Assembly: GCA_946221065.1 (NCBI GenBank)
Contig: CAMIIO010000001.1
Location: 124,001-188,000, forward strand
Direction: 5' to 3'
DNA from: an uncultured Rothia sp.
GTDB taxonomy: Bacteria > Actinomycetota > Actinomycetes > Actinomycetales > Micrococcaceae
DNA: 64,000 bases
The position numbers and the translations under genes were made by a program. This document shows, piece by piece, positions 44,520-53,906 of this stretch (position 1 is the stretch's first letter; each line of letters opens with the position of its first letter). Under the pieces are notes generated by a model. The model searched no databases. It worked only from the letters and a program-made list of their open reading frames with translations, and was not told where the DNA came from.

Positions 44520-45733
44520 CGGCAACGGCACAGGATACCGAAAAGCACCCGACCCTGCGCGAACGCGCCGGTAACGAAGCCAAACACTTAGTAGATTCCA
44601 CCGGAAAAATCGTCTTGATCGATTTTTTGCTGGGATGCGTCATGGTGGTATTCACTTATCAAGTGAAAGGTCTACCCCTCGCAGCTTTGGCAGGTTTTGC
44701 CCTAGTCCTCATCGGTATTACTAGAAAGCCTCAGCAGTCCGTACCACCTATGGGTATCTTTATTGCCCTGATGGTATTGGGTCTTACCTGGGCTACTTTT
44801 TCCTCAGCGCTGTTATCTCAGGTTGAATTTTTCGATATCGTGCGCCGTATAGCGCGTATCACTAGCGTGTTCCTTGTAGTAGTATTCATCGCAGATAAAA
44901 GATTAGATTTACGCTCGATTGTCTTGGGGCTCGCCGCGGGATCTCTTGTTAACGTTGTGGCGTACTATGCGGGAGTTGCACCGGATAACTACCCTGGCTA
45001 CCTTACCGGTTGGTTCAACGATAAGAATGTTGCCGGTTTATATTATGCAATGATCGCTTTCTTATTATTTGCCGTTCTGAAAAAACGTTCTCATAGAATT
45101 ATTGCATTAGCTATTTTTTCTATTATCTTATGGGAAACCGGTTCTCGTACTTCCATGGCAGCTCTTGGGTTTGCAGTATTATGGGTTCTCTTTGCATATA
45201 GGCTTAATTTCTTCTTTAAAACCTTTCTTGCCGTGGGCATGGTGTGGACAGTGAACTTTCTTGAAGAAAACTTTGCACAGGTCGGAGTGTTTTCTGCCCG
45301 CGCTGGATCTGATGCGCTCCGCGGTCGTATTGATGCGGCTTCTCAAGTAAAAATAGATTCAGCTCCCTGGCACGGTCTTGGGTTGAGCACTGCAAAAGTA
45401 CAATTGGGAGAACATGGTATCTTCTTTTTCCATAATTCTTTTTGGACACTACTCGTTGAAGCAGGCTGGATTTATCTTCTGCTAATTATGACTGCTACCA
45501 TCTGTGCAGCTTTTCTTTTCAAACAGACAGGAAAAAAGAAACGAGTACTTTTTGGTGAAGGAGCAACGATTCTTATCTTTATCTGTTCCTGGCGTCTGGG
45601 AGAAGTTCTACTGACTATGCCGTGGGGCTTAGCCATGGGACTAGCTCTATCTCTCTGCGCCGTTCCGCTACCGGATAAGAGGTTCAATAGATACCTAGAA
45701 TCCCTCAACAGCTCAACTAAGAGCGAACAATAA
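44516..45733 (+). CDS. Wzy-like O-antigen polymerase/ligase membrane protein
   Basis: 405 residues with about ten to twelve hydrophobic spans, matching the O-antigen ligase/polymerase family. The large periplasmic-type loop near the C terminus has HGLGLSTAKVQ and FFFHNSFWTLLVEAGW, the H-N-x-W-like pattern of WaaL/Wzy proteins at about 285-320. It would polymerise lipid-linked repeat units outside the membrane. ATGA overlap with the preceding gene and TAATG overlap with the next one, so translation is coupled. Confidence 0.82.
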   Translation: MTATAQDTEKHPTLRERAGNEAKHLVDSTGKIVLIDFLLGCVMVVFTYQVKGLPLAALAGFALVLIGITRKPQQSVPPMGIFIALMVLGLTWATFSSALLSQVEFFDIVRRIARITSVFLVVVFIADKRLDLRSIVLGLAAGSLVNVVAYYAGVAPDNYPGYLTGWFNDKNVAGLYYAMIAFLLFAVLKKRSHRIIALAIFSIILWETGSRTSMAALGFAVLWVLFAYRLNFFFKTFLAVGMVWTVNFLEENFAQVGVFSARAGSDALRGRIDAASQVKIDSAPWHGLGLSTAKVQLGEHGIFFFHNSFWTLLVEAGWIYLLLIMTATICAAFLFKQTGKKKRVLFGEGATILIFICSWRLGEVLLTMPWGLAMGLALSLCAVPLPDKRFNRYLESLNSSTKSEQ

Positions 45734-46791
45734 TGAAGATTTCTCATGTCTATCTTGCTACTAATAACGGTGATGTTGGCGGGGGAGAGGTCATGCTCTT
45801 CAATATTGCTCGTGCCCTTCGAAAAAATGGTGTGCAGGTTACCGTTGTGGGTCCAGCCGAACCAAGCGAAGTAGTCGATGTTGCAACCGATGAGGGCTTT
45901 GATGTCGTGATCTTACCAGCCCGTGATCGAAAAAGTTACCTGCTTCAATTACGTGCCTGGGATGCTACTCAGCGGAAGGGAATTTTATGGTGTAATGGCA
46001 TGGTTCCTTCCTTCGCTACAGGTGGGCATAAGAATCGGATTGTTCACCTGCATCAATTGCCCAAAGGCAAAACCCGTTTCCTCACTAAGCCAGCACAACG
46101 GAAAGCGTTAGTTACGTTGCTACCTAGTCAGTTTGCAGCACAAAGGGTTAAAGACGCGCGTCCATTTCATAACTGGGTAGAAGAAATCTCGCGTTTAAGA
46201 TTACAAAGATTGCCATATCGGATTACTCGGATAGGATTTCTAGGGCGCCCCTCCAGTATTAAAGGAACTCATACGCTGGCTCAGGCAATTGGACTGCTCA
46301 ACGAATCTGGTTCGCGTTACACCCTACACATTGCCGGTGAACCAAATTTTATTGATGGCGACGACGCACAATTTATTAACGCTGAACTTGAAAAGCTAGG
46401 AGATTCAGTGGTGCGCTACGGTAAAATACTACCGGCACAATTCTTTGACAATATTGATTTATTGGTGGTTCCTTCTGTATGGGATGAGGTTTTTGGGCTT
46501 GTTGCTACCGAAGCAATGAGTGCTCGCGTACCGCTAATTATTTCTGATGCGGGTGCTCTTCCTGAAATTCTTGGTGCAGACTATCCGTGGATATTCCCTA
46601 AAGGGAATGCGCAAGCACTTGCTGTAATGATTAATCAGGTTTCTCGCGCCGTTGTTGAGGAACGCGAAAAGAGTGAAGAAATTGTGAGCGGTGCTTATTG
46701 GAATTGGTACGAAAACTTTTCACCAGAAGCAGGCATTCAACGCATACAACATCTGATTGATGAACTAACCTATGGAAAACAAAAGTTGTGA
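45733..46791 (+). CDS. GT4-family glycosyltransferase
   Basis: 352 residues. Opens with VYLATNNGDVGGGEVMLFNIARAL, the glycine-rich acceptor region of GT4 enzymes, has FLGRPSSIKGTHTLAQAI at about 168 and a classic EX7E donor motif in PSVWDEVFGLVATEAMSARVPL at about 250. Donor and linkage unknown. Start codon ATG overlaps the polymerase stop by one base; stop overlaps the next gene by four. Confidence 0.85.
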   Translation: MKISHVYLATNNGDVGGGEVMLFNIARALRKNGVQVTVVGPAEPSEVVDVATDEGFDVVILPARDRKSYLLQLRAWDATQRKGILWCNGMVPSFATGGHKNRIVHLHQLPKGKTRFLTKPAQRKALVTLLPSQFAAQRVKDARPFHNWVEEISRLRLQRLPYRITRIGFLGRPSSIKGTHTLAQAIGLLNESGSRYTLHIAGEPNFIDGDDAQFINAELEKLGDSVVRYGKILPAQFFDNIDLLVVPSVWDEVFGLVATEAMSARVPLIISDAGALPEILGADYPWIFPKGNAQALAVMINQVSRAVVEEREKSEEIVSGAYWNWYENFSPEAGIQRIQHLIDELTYGKQKL

Positions 46792-47858
46792 CACGCCAAG
46801 AATCAGCTAACACTGTAAGAAACGGGGCTGTTGATGCTTTACGTGGTGTAGCAATAATTGCCGTGGTCTTGGGCCATGCGAATATCGGAGTTGTCTCTGC
46901 CGGTCTCACAGTCGGGGAGGACGCTCAGTTTTTTAGTACCCTTAATATTGCGCTGTATCTAGTACATATGCCACTCTTCGCTTTTCTTATGGGGCTGAGC
47001 ATGCCAGTAGCTTGGGAGAAACGACCACATCCGCAGTATCTGCTTCAGCGCGTGGTGTTCTTTGGCTGGCTTTATCTTCTCTGGACTCTTATCCAAGGTA
47101 GTTTCGAGGTGTTGGCGAGCCGGTTTCAACATGGCAATAAGACCACTATTAGTGATGTGCTTTCACCCTGGGTGCCTATAGCGCACCTATGGTTTTTGCC
47201 GTGGGCAATGATTGTTTCCTTGCTTATTCTGGGTACACAGCCTTGGAAAAAACGTCCCTTATCTTTGATAGTGGGAGTTCTTACTCTAGCCATATCTAGC
47301 GGCATGTGGGGTGTTGATGGAGATCTTTTTTTCACTCGTGGCATGGCTCTGCTGATTTTCACCCTTGTTGGCGCGGTGACGGGAATGGAACGTTTTAGTC
47401 GGTGGATTCAAGGATTTTCTGCGATCAAAGCGGGGCTGCTCATCTCTAGCTGGGCTGTTTATCTTGGAATTCTTATCCTTCATATTCCCAATGAGCGACC
47501 TACCACGTCGGATGGATTCCGCTCCTTAGCAACGGTGGGTACAGGAATTCTTGCCTCTATTGCCGGAATAACTGCCATCATTCTCACAATTTCACTTATC
47601 TACCGTTTGTGTACTGTGAAGTGGCTTGAGTATTTGGGTAGGATGTCCTTACAAATCTTCTTAGCTCACTTGCTATTTACCCCGGCTACGAGGATTATGC
47701 TTATCAAACTAGGAATAACTGACCCGTTTTTCGTCGATGGTCTAGCGACTACCGCGGGAATCTGCGGAGCATTATTGTTATTCTTAGTAACAAGAAATCG
47801 CTTACCCTGGCTATTCCAACCCCCACGACAGCTCATGCTTTCTATCTTGCAGAAGTAG
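46788..47858 (+). CDS. Acyltransferase-3 family membrane protein
   Basis: 356-residue polytopic acyltransferase of the OafA/NodX/WecH group, which O-acetylates or succinylates surface sugars from a cytosolic acyl donor. Opening VDALRGVAIIAVVLGHA (R..H motif) is typical, with about ten spans and the loop HLWFLPWAMIVSLLIL. GTG start. Together with two LbH acetyltransferases it implies acylated polysaccharide. Confidence 0.85.
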   Translation: MTRQESANTVRNGAVDALRGVAIIAVVLGHANIGVVSAGLTVGEDAQFFSTLNIALYLVHMPLFAFLMGLSMPVAWEKRPHPQYLLQRVVFFGWLYLLWTLIQGSFEVLASRFQHGNKTTISDVLSPWVPIAHLWFLPWAMIVSLLILGTQPWKKRPLSLIVGVLTLAISSGMWGVDGDLFFTRGMALLIFTLVGAVTGMERFSRWIQGFSAIKAGLLISSWAVYLGILILHIPNERPTTSDGFRSLATVGTGILASIAGITAIILTISLIYRLCTVKWLEYLGRMSLQIFLAHLLFTPATRIMLIKLGITDPFFVDGLATTAGICGALLLFLVTRNRLPWLFQPPRQLMLSILQK

Positions 47859-47891
47859 CCCAGTTCCACCCGAAAGTGTTAGGTCCCCCGT

Positions 47892-48836
47892 ATGGCACAG
47901 TATCAAGCCGCCGTCATTATCCCCACACGGGGCGGTGCTGAAAAACTTCACTTTCCGCTGGATGCCTTGGAGCGGCAAACTTTCACTGATTTTCAGGTAA
48001 TTGTCGTCTGCGATGGCGATATTGACGGTAGCGAGCAGGTAGTAGAACGCTATCAACAGCGAGGCATTCTCAACATTCAAGCGATAGTTTTTGAAGAAAA
48101 CCAAGGACGGTCAAAAGCTCTTAACGCCGGACACCGAGCCGCTAACGCTAACGTCCTCATCCGTTGTGATGATGACCTTGAACCCGGAGAAAATTTTGTT
48201 ACCGAACACGTGCGTCTCCATCAGGGAGAACAAGAAACTGGGGTTATTGGGCTCGTCCACAATATTTACCCAGATAACCCTTACGCAAAAACCTACGGGT
48301 ATTACCGCGATAAAAAATTCAGAGACGATGCCTACGCAACGCCTGAAGAACAGCATTGGCACTTCTGGAATGCCAACGCTTCTTTGACTCAAAATATGTT
48401 CAACCAAATCGGCGGGTACGACGAGCGCTACCGCCTTTACGGGTGGGAAGATGTTGATATGGGGTACATGATGCATCAAGCAGGGGCTCGTATTATTTTG
48501 GCCCCTAGCCTCGAATCTAAGCATCATATTGCCGCAACTACCACCGCAGGTAGAGCCACCAGAGCACTCCATTCCGGTGCCGCCCGGCAGATATTTATTG
48601 ATAAGCACGGCCCCAACGCGCTTTTAGCCAGTAATCCGCAGGGACTGTGGGGAGTGGCAGTTAAAACAGTCGCGGCAATATCCTCAGAAAAAACCATTAA
48701 AATAATGGGTACGGTGGCGGATTCATTAGCCACAAAATTACCCTCGAAAATTGCGGAAAAAATTATTGCCCTCATCGTTGAAGCCGCAGGTTACGCAGGT
48801 ATCACCTACCCTTCACGGGCACAAAAAGTATTCTAG
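47892..48836 (+). CDS. GT2-family glycosyltransferase
   Basis: 314-residue GT-A enzyme. N-terminal AAVIIPTRGGAEKL, donor-binding VVCDGDIDGS, then ENQGRSKALNAGHRAAN and the DXD-like RCDDDLEPG at about 90. A galactosyltransferase-like segment WNANASLTQNMFNQIGG and YRLYGWEDVDMGYMM with ED-type catalytic acid follows at about 165-200. Inverting mechanism expected. Starts 33 bases after the acyltransferase gene. Confidence 0.86.
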   Translation: MAQYQAAVIIPTRGGAEKLHFPLDALERQTFTDFQVIVVCDGDIDGSEQVVERYQQRGILNIQAIVFEENQGRSKALNAGHRAANANVLIRCDDDLEPGENFVTEHVRLHQGEQETGVIGLVHNIYPDNPYAKTYGYYRDKKFRDDAYATPEEQHWHFWNANASLTQNMFNQIGGYDERYRLYGWEDVDMGYMMHQAGARIILAPSLESKHHIAATTTAGRATRALHSGAARQIFIDKHGPNALLASNPQGLWGVAVKTVAAISSEKTIKIMGTVADSLATKLPSKIAEKIIALIVEAAGYAGITYPSRAQKVF

Positions 48837-48846
48837 GTAGAACACT

Positions 48847-49989
48847 ATGTTTTTCAAGTCCCCCTTTAAGAAAATCTTGGAAGCCCCTCAAGCTACCGAA
48901 GAAATTGCTATCGCTCATGATTACCTCACCCAACGCGGAGGGGCAGAACGAGTGGTTCTTGCTATGCACAGAGCCTTCCCCGAAGCCACGATTTACACTA
49001 CGCTCTATGATCCGGAGAAAACCTACCCGGAGTTTAAAGATGCCAAGATCGTAGTATCACCGCTAAATAAAATCGGAGTTTTCCGCAGAAATCACCGTTT
49101 AGCGTTACCACTCTTGCCCATTGCCTCATCCCTGATGAAAGTTCCTGCAAAGAAAACACTTGTTTCTTCTACAGGTTGGGCGCACGGCTTTAATTTTGCC
49201 GGTGAATCTTTTATCTACTGCCACTCACCGGCACGGTGGCTTTACCTTAGCGAACAGTATTTAGGTGATCACAGCGGAAAGTTTATCTCCGGAGCTTTGC
49301 GCGTTTTACGCCCCCTGCTGACTATCTGGGATCAAGCTGCCGCGAAGAAAGCTGGTTCGTATGCGGCTAATTCCACCGTCATTATGAAGCGTATTCGAGC
49401 TGTTTATAGCAAAGAACCTCAACTGATTTTCCCGCCATACTCTATCTCGCAGAATCAGAGGATGGAAGAAATCCCAGGTTTGGAAGAATTCATGGCACCT
49501 GGAGATTACTTTATGGTTGTTTCTCGTCTACTGCCCTATAAAAATGTTGACATTGCGGTGCAGGCTTTTGCTGGTCTGGATAAGAAACTTCTGGTGGTAG
49601 GGGACGGCCCCATGGCAGAGGAGTTACACGCTATGAGCACCGACAACGTGAAATTTGCTAGCAATATCTCCGATGCTCAAATTCAGTATGCCTATGCTCA
49701 TACCAAGGGACTCTTAGCGGTTTCTTACGAAGACTTTGGGCTCACCCCCTTAGAAGCGGGTTCATTTGGGAAGCCAACCATCGCCCTTCATGCCGGAGGA
49801 TACTTAGACACCATCAAAGAAGGTATCAATGGGCATTTTATTAATCAGCCTCACATAGAAGAAATATGTGCCGCATTAGAAGAATTCGATACTTTCCACT
49901 GGGATGAAGACGCTATTAAAGAATACATTGAACACTTCTCGGAAAAACGCTTTGCCCAGAAACTACACGACACCATAGATAATCTATAA
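48847..49989 (+). CDS. GT4-family glycosyltransferase (mannosyltransferase-like)
   Basis: 380 residues; retaining GT-B enzyme. AIAHDYLTQRGGAERVVLAM is the acceptor-domain loop used by WbaZ/PimB-like mannosyltransferases. HSPARWLYLSEQYLGD follows, then VVSRLLPYKNVDIAVQAF, and the donor motif EDFGLTPLEAGSFGKP (EX7E). GGYLDTIKEGINGHFI is typical of the GT4 C terminus. Last gene of the plus-strand operon; a terminator follows. Confidence 0.87.
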   Translation: MFFKSPFKKILEAPQATEEIAIAHDYLTQRGGAERVVLAMHRAFPEATIYTTLYDPEKTYPEFKDAKIVVSPLNKIGVFRRNHRLALPLLPIASSLMKVPAKKTLVSSTGWAHGFNFAGESFIYCHSPARWLYLSEQYLGDHSGKFISGALRVLRPLLTIWDQAAAKKAGSYAANSTVIMKRIRAVYSKEPQLIFPPYSISQNQRMEEIPGLEEFMAPGDYFMVVSRLLPYKNVDIAVQAFAGLDKKLLVVGDGPMAEELHAMSTDNVKFASNISDAQIQYAYAHTKGLLAVSYEDFGLTPLEAGSFGKPTIALHAGGYLDTIKEGINGHFINQPHIEEICAALEEFDTFHWDEDAIKEYIEHFSEKRFAQKLHDTIDNL

Positions 49990-49996
49990 ACTGCAA

Positions 49997-50040
49997 AAGA
50001 CAAGGGTGGGGTTAGCGCCAGTGCCAACCACCCTTGTCTT
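49997..50040. terminator. Bidirectional terminator after the polysaccharide operon
   Basis: AAGACAAGGGTGG (49997-50009) is exactly complementary to 50028-50040. It lies 8 bases beyond the last plus-strand glycosyltransferase gene and 19 bases before the stop of the convergent PqqD-like gene. Confidence 0.7.
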
Positions 50041-50058
50041 CGTAAAAAGTTCTAGAAA

Positions 50059-50376
50059 CTACACATCTGAAGAAACAACCTCTGATAGATAGCCGCGATT
50101 GAAGATACGGTGGACAAAATCAACCGTAGCCGACCGTACTTCTTCCGTATCCATCTCAAAGAGCTCTGCTACAGCAAATACTACGTCATCTAACGTTTGA
50201 GGAGTCTTCAACACATCCCAAATGACGGCACTTGACTGCTCCAGAACCAAAATCTCTGATGTACGAAGATGAGCCACATAAATGATAAAACTTTTTGTAT
50301 TCTCCGAGCCAATCTCATCCTCATACACATAGGCAGTATTTGCAGAATGCACGTAGGCTACTTGTTCTTCCGCCAC
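50059..50376 (-). CDS. PqqD-like (RRE-fold) protein
   Basis: About 105 residues with a winged-helix PqqD domain, the peptide-recognition fold found in RiPP systems and in the polysaccharide-linked HPr-rel-A gene set. The pattern is LRTSEILVLEQSSAVIWDVLKTPQTLDDVVFAV and then FVHRIFNRGYLSEV (residues not consecutive here), matching the PqqD helix layout IW..L and F...L..RG.L. I take the GTG at 50376 with GAGAGG 8 bases upstream. It overlaps the nucleotidyltransferase gene by 19 bases. No RiPP precursor or radical SAM enzyme is nearby. Confidence 0.78.
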   Translation of the reverse strand: MAEEQVAYVHSANTAYVYEDEIGSENTKSFIIYVAHLRTSEILVLEQSSAVIWDVLKTPQTLDDVVFAVAELFEMDTEEVRSATVDFVHRIFNRGYLSEVVSSDV

Positions 50377-51215
50377 CAACTAATCCTCTCAAACCGCTTG
50401 AAAAAAGATTCTCGAATTTCTTGCGCCGATGGCTTATGCCCAAGTTGCATGGCAAGGTGATCTTCATTCACAAAGATAATTTGCATAATGATTCTGAGCT
50501 TTGAGCGTATTCCTTCCGCACGTTTAATACGAGCCCACCATTGCAGGGGAGTAACCTGTGTATTTTGCATAGTTTTCCATACTAAGTAATCTGGATGAGA
50601 ACTATGCCTTTCTACCTGGCCCAGGGCAGCGTCAAAGGCGATTTCAGCATCAAACTCAATAATGCGGCGGCGCATCTCATCCCATTCCGCACGAGAAAGC
50701 TGCTCCTGTAGATACTGCACATCCGGATGTACTTGAGCACTGGAACGCGCTCCATGAATCACCACAATATTGCGGCAATCAACTAGAGAAGGAACAAAAC
50801 ACGAAAAGTGGGCAACCTCTTTAGTTCTCTTCTGATCCCAAAGGCGACTAAAAGCAGCTTCATGATTTTTCAAACTAAGCCCGGGGAAGTATAGATGGAT
50901 ATCAGTAAGCCCCCAGGAGGGGTGATACAAAGTGGTTGCGTGTTCAAAAATTGAACCAGACTCAAAGCTGGTCAGCGAACGCCAACCCTCTTGCTCCAAA
51001 AGATAAAGAAACCGAGAAATATGTGCAGGGCGAACCAATAAATCCACATCAGTACTATATCGGCCGGGACGGTAGACTTCTTCACCAAACGCATAGCCTT
51101 TGACATGCAATAAATCGATAGCATTGAGGTTAGCAAGACGCTGAAAATAGGCATGCGAGAGCCTGATACGAGCTGGAAGAGGAGCAGAAGTTTCCTCTCC
51201 TTCCTGGCTAAACAT
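50358..51215 (-). CDS. Nucleotidyltransferase-fold family protein (NTP_transf_5-like)
   Basis: 285-residue protein of the nucleotidyltransferase family often paired with PqqD in exopolysaccharide loci. The nucleotidyltransferase-type motif is at about residues 40-60: HVKGYAFGEEVYRPG followed by STDVDLLV, with a D-x-D pair for metals. The C-terminal half is helical and basic, ending WWRKNK. Substrate unknown. Upstream of PqqD in the same minus-strand operon, within the otherwise plus-strand island. No HprK-like kinase, the third member of the known HPr-rel-A set, is present. Confidence 0.78.
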   Translation of the reverse strand: MFSQEGEETSAPLPARIRLSHAYFQRLANLNAIDLLHVKGYAFGEEVYRPGRYSTDVDLLVRPAHISRFLYLLEQEGWRSLTSFESGSIFEHATTLYHPSWGLTDIHLYFPGLSLKNHEAAFSRLWDQKRTKEVAHFSCFVPSLVDCRNIVVIHGARSSAQVHPDVQYLQEQLSRAEWDEMRRRIIEFDAEIAFDAALGQVERHSSHPDYLVWKTMQNTQVTPLQWWARIKRAEGIRSKLRIIMQIIFVNEDHLAMQLGHKPSAQEIRESFFKRFERISWWRKNK

Positions 51216-51267
51216 GATGCGCGAATCCCCTTAACCTCATTGCTGACAGTACTCCCTACAGATAGAG

Positions 51268-51301
51268 AGAGTGCGGAGCTTCCCTAACAGCTCCGCACTC
51301 T
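51268..51301. terminator. Hairpin between the Wzz-kinase and nucleotidyltransferase genes
   Basis: AGAGTGCGGAGCT (51268-51280) pairs perfectly with 51289-51301, eight-base loop. It lies 16 bases after the stop of the minus-strand Wzz-kinase gene, which it probably terminates; no T tract. Confidence 0.65.
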
Positions 51302-51316
51302 TCACACATAATCTAA

Positions 51317-52738
51317 CTATTTGTTTCTCTTGGCACGTTTGCTACCGGATTTCTTCTTATCTGAAGAATTATCCTGACCGTAGTAAGTGTTGTAACCACC
51401 GTAGTAGGAACCGCCGTAGCCAAAGCCGTAGTAGCCGTTACCCAAGCCTTTGAGCGGGGTGCGGTTGATAACCACACCAAAGAGATTGCCACTTACCTTA
51501 GCTATCATCTTGGCAGCTTCTTCAAGGTGTTCCTTGCGGCTCTTACCCACGGTAGCCACCAGTACCACACCATCCACTGCGGGGGCTAATAGGGAAGCAT
51601 CAGTGACGGGAAGCAGCGGAGGAACGTCGATAATCACCATAAACTCACTGGAGAGTTCCTTAATGAGTTGGCGCATCTTTTCCGAACCCAAAAGTTCTGA
51701 AGGATTGGGGGGAATACGACCCGCAGCAAGAATAAACAGCTGAGAATCTTCGTACTGACGGACGGCGTCGGCGAGTTCTACCTGGCCGGCAAGAACCTGC
51801 GTCAAACCAATCTTGGAGTCAATATTGAACTTCTTAGCAATGGTAGGACGGCGGAGGTCCGCGTCAATCAAAATAGTGGGCTGACCCGAGTCTGCCAACG
51901 AACGAGCAATAGAGGTAGACACCGTGGACTTACCTTCACCGGGCTCAGAAGAGGTAACGACGACGGAGCGCGGGGGGTTATCTACATTGACGAAACGCAG
52001 GTTGGTGCGAATCTGTCGGATAGCTTCTTGGGAGGCGTGGTCGTTCTGATTAGTGAGCAGGTTCTTCTCTGCCAGCTGATCGGTTTCGGGTAGCGTTCCT
52101 AAAATACCTGCGTTGGTGGCGTTGGTAACGTCGTCGCGGGTACGAATCTTCACGTCAAGAGCGCGGCGCAAGAAGATGATGGCAAACATTAGAGCCAAGC
52201 CAAGAACCGCTCCTGCAAGAACATTCAGTTTGGTATTAGGGCTTACCGGAGCGCCGGGTAACGTGGCATCGTCCAGCGGAACCACGCGAACCGTAGTTGA
52301 GCCTTCAAGATCGTTAACCACCTTGGCGGTAGCTTCCAGGGATGAATTAGCAAGCTGCTGAGCGGCGTCTGGGGTGGAAGCGGTAGCTTCCACTCGCATC
52401 AGAGCGGAGTCCCCATCAAGTTTGGCGGAAAGATTATTCTTAATCTCTCCCTCACTCATGATGATATCGGGGTGCTGTGCCTTAATTTCTTTAGCAACGG
52501 GCCCGGATGAAACCAATGCGAGGTATGAGGTGGCTTTGTCTTTAGCTGCTGAGCTTCCGGAAATCACATCTCCGATACCGGTGGATTCACCAACAGTCAC
52601 GTAGCCAGAAGCGGAGGAGGCATAAACTTTTGGCTGAAGGAGCGAGTATCCGAAGCCAAGAAGTGCACCGATGAGAAGACCTGCTAAGAGGTACTTAGCA
52701 TTTACTCTCAGGAGACGCACAAAATCTAAAATTGTCAT
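51317..52738 (-). CDS. Wzz-BY-kinase fusion (polysaccharide copolymerase and tyrosine autokinase)
   Basis: About 473 residues. N-terminal Wzz region: hydrophobic span near residues 15-32, extracellular domain, second span near 180-205. The cytoplasmic BY-kinase follows, with Walker A EPGEGKST, Walker A' ILIDADLRRP and Walker B VIIDVPPLLP, then a C-terminal cluster of eight tyrosines within YYGFGYGG and SYYGGYNTYY for autophosphorylation, and a Lys-rich end. Such proteins set chain length and regulate capsule export, with the LMW phosphatase as likely partner. I chose ATG 52738, preceded by AAGGG; an ATG at 52771 would add 11 residues. Confidence 0.93.
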   Translation of the reverse strand: MTILDFVRLLRVNAKYLLAGLLIGALLGFGYSLLQPKVYASSASGYVTVGESTGIGDVISGSSAAKDKATSYLALVSSGPVAKEIKAQHPDIIMSEGEIKNNLSAKLDGDSALMRVEATASTPDAAQQLANSSLEATAKVVNDLEGSTTVRVVPLDDATLPGAPVSPNTKLNVLAGAVLGLALMFAIIFLRRALDVKIRTRDDVTNATNAGILGTLPETDQLAEKNLLTNQNDHASQEAIRQIRTNLRFVNVDNPPRSVVVTSSEPGEGKSTVSTSIARSLADSGQPTILIDADLRRPTIAKKFNIDSKIGLTQVLAGQVELADAVRQYEDSQLFILAAGRIPPNPSELLGSEKMRQLIKELSSEFMVIIDVPPLLPVTDASLLAPAVDGVVLVATVGKSRKEHLEEAAKMIAKVSGNLFGVVINRTPLKGLGNGYYGFGYGGSYYGGYNTYYGQDNSSDKKKSGSKRAKRNK

Positions 52739-52962
52739 GGAAATGTAAACCCTTAAAGGATACTTGAGCAAGCGAAGTTGCGAACTGAATCATCAGCCAG
52801 TCTAACACCAGATTTGTTCCCTAAGTGGGGGACAAGCGTTAGGTGTGAAGAAAAAGTAATCTCTATCATGGAAGCAAGACGCTCCGGATTGATAAGTACC
52901 TAAAACTCCTCATGAAACAGGGGATGGGAAGGACTGTATTTCGTGGGGAAACAATCTGATAT

Positions 52963-53823
52963 CTACCGCAGAAGTCCGAGGAGATATTCTCCGTAGCCAC
53001 TCTTGCGGAGAGGTTCAGCGAGTTTGCGTAAACGATTGTCATCTACATAGCCCATACGCCAGGCAATTTCTTCGGGGCAACCAATGGATAGTCCCTGGCG
53101 CGCTTGTACGGTGCGGATAAAGTTAGTGGCATCTGAAAGTGAATCAAAAGTGCCGGTATCTAACCACGCTGTGCCGCGTGGAAGGACTTCAACCTGTAGC
53201 TTTTTTTCTTCTAAATACACACGATTAATGTCGGTAATTTCTAGCTCTCCACGAGGAGAAGGTTTAATAGATTTTGCGATATTAACAACATTATTATCGT
53301 AGAAATACAGCCCCGGAATTGCATATTCACTTTTAGGATTTTCTGGTTTTTCTTCAATGGAAATAGCGCGGAAACCTTCATCAAATTCCACCACGCCGTA
53401 GGCCCGAGGATCTGCCACTCGATAACCAAAAACAGCAGCGCCGTCGACATCGGTGTACTTGCGAAGCTGAGTACCCAAGCCCGGACCGTAGAAAATATTA
53501 TCGCCAAGAACCAGGGCTACGGAATCATCTCCGATGTGCTCTTCGCCTAGAATAAACGCCTGCGCGAGCCCGTCTGGCGCGGGTTGCACCTTGTAAGAGA
53601 AGTTCACGCCAAATTGTGAGCCGTCCCCAAGGAGCCTACGAAACTGCTCCTGATCTTCGGGGGTAGTGATAATCAAAATGTCTTGAATACCCGCTAGTAT
53701 AAGCGTTGAAAGCGGATAGTAAATCATTGGCTTATCGTAAACCGGAGTGAGTTGTTTTGAAATGCCGAGTGTAATGGGGTGGAGGCGACTTCCCGTTCCA
53801 CCTGCAAGAATAATTCCCTTCAT
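52963..53823 (-). CDS. rmlA: Glucose-1-phosphate thymidylyltransferase
   Basis: First enzyme of dTDP-L-rhamnose synthesis, making dTDP-glucose from dTTP and glucose 1-phosphate. 286 residues. Opening GIILAGGTGSRLHPITLG (nucleotide-binding G-x-G-x-R loop), ISKQLTPVYDKPMIYYPL with catalytic Lys, LVLGDNIFYG with metal-binding Asp, and the EEKPENPKSEYAI and DTGTFDSL blocks all agree with RmlA. Divergent from rmlB across 83 bases. Confidence 0.96.
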   Translation of the reverse strand: MKGIILAGGTGSRLHPITLGISKQLTPVYDKPMIYYPLSTLILAGIQDILIITTPEDQEQFRRLLGDGSQFGVNFSYKVQPAPDGLAQAFILGEEHIGDDSVALVLGDNIFYGPGLGTQLRKYTDVDGAAVFGYRVADPRAYGVVEFDEGFRAISIEEKPENPKSEYAIPGLYFYDNNVVNIAKSIKPSPRGELEITDINRVYLEEKKLQVEVLPRGTAWLDTGTFDSLSDATNFIRTVQARQGLSIGCPEEIAWRMGYVDDNRLRKLAEPLRKSGYGEYLLGLLR

Positions 53824-53906
53824 AGAGGTTATTGTGTCATGTAAATCTACATAACTCTCTGATTAAAAGCGCATATCTCTAAATATTGTCCCGTAGGATA
53901 TAGCTC

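Noticed and set aside
50059..51215. RiPP or lasso-peptide cluster suggested by the PqqD-like protein
   Set aside because: No short precursor frame, protease, cyclase or radical SAM gene is found; the flanking gaps hold only terminator hairpins.
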